From an uncultured Clostridia bacterium (lineage in GTDB: Bacteria > Bacillota > Clostridia > Oscillospirales > Oscillospiraceae), in assembly GCA_947176425.1 (NCBI GenBank), contig CAMWQV010000115.1:1-6704 (forward strand): DNA of 6,704 nt. The letters are read 5' to 3'. Of this stretch, positions 6,527 through 6,704 are shown piece after piece. Every line of letters begins with the position of its first letter. The stretch's first letter is position 1. The notes under the pieces are model-generated. The model saw only the letters and a list, made by a program, of their open reading frames with translations. It was not told the origin of the DNA and ran no database searches. The translations under genes and the position numbers were made by a program.

Positions 6527-6604
6527 GCTGTATTTTTTTGACTCTCTTTTGCCTTTTGTGTTGATGGAAGCCGTTTTTTTTAATTTTCGTTAATGTGATC
6601 AAGA

Positions 6605-6631
6605 GGGCATTACCCGTTGTGGATAATGCCC
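6605..6631. other. Isolated 8-bp stem-loop in the intergenic region
   Basis: GGGCATTA (6605-6612) pairs perfectly with TAATGCCC (6624-6631) around an 11-base loop. Neither side has a proper T-run, so it is at best a weak terminator. On the - strand it is followed by TCTTGATC, so it could end a gene lying beyond the right edge. Confidence 0.5.
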
Positions 6632-6645
6632 CGATAAACTGGAAG

Positions 6646-6704
6646 TTATTTAGAGCCTATCCCGAAATTAGAGATGAACAGGAATAAGTTTGCGCCAGAC
6701 AATA
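6646..6704. other. Possible edge of a further gene or insertion-sequence end (undecided)
   Basis: Two readings are open at the window edge. On the + strand an ATG at 6674 starts MNRNKFAPDN and stays open to the end, preceded by only a weak GAG-type site. On the - strand 18 residues, LSGANLFLFISNFGIGSK, run in from the edge to a TAA at 6646-6648. The sequence GAGCCTATCCCGAAAT (6653-6668), directly after TTA, resembles in style the terminal inverted repeats of some IS5-group elements, which duplicate a three-base TNA target. This is inference from memory of the style, not a match. Confidence 0.25.

Overview
The window looks like a chromosomal piece of a Gram-positive anaerobe, probably a Clostridia/Oscillospiraceae-type Firmicute. 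This is inferred from moderately high GC, strong GGAG-type ribosome binding sites, the M20C dipeptidase, and a very long FtsX-type ABC permease of a kind typical of that group. No phylogenetic search was possible, so the assignment is tentative.

Left part (1-1655, + strand): the last 67 codons of asnA (ammonia-dependent asparagine synthetase) are followed 16 bp later by a complete M20C Xaa-His dipeptidase gene (pepD type). The two probably form the end of one operon concerned with amino-acid and peptide use. A strong hairpin at 1664-1702 has T-rich sequence on both sides. It closes this operon and also the convergent one from the right.

Middle and right part (1713-6469, - strand): a two-gene ABC transporter operon, read right to left. 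A 234-residue MacB/LolD-type ATPase overlaps by 7 bp with a 1352-residue FtsX-family permease. The permease is the unusual object here. Its first extracellular domain carries two heptad-repeat arms of nearly equal length (about 233 and 230 residues), separated by an 80-residue non-repetitive linker. This layout suggests an antiparallel helical hairpin about 34 nm long with a distinct tip, long enough to cross a Gram-positive wall. The arms show a strict Tyr-Gly register rule, and a Trp-marked 109-residue module occurs once in each arm. No substrate-binding protein, two-component system or repressor is encoded in the window, so the substrate is unknown.

Right edge (6470-6704): an AT-rich intergenic region holds a likely promoter for the ABC operon with an A-tract upstream and a small palindrome near its -10. 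It also holds an isolated 8-bp hairpin and, at the very end, a sequence that may be the start of another gene or an insertion-sequence end. No tRNA, rRNA, CRISPR array or complete mobile element was seen.
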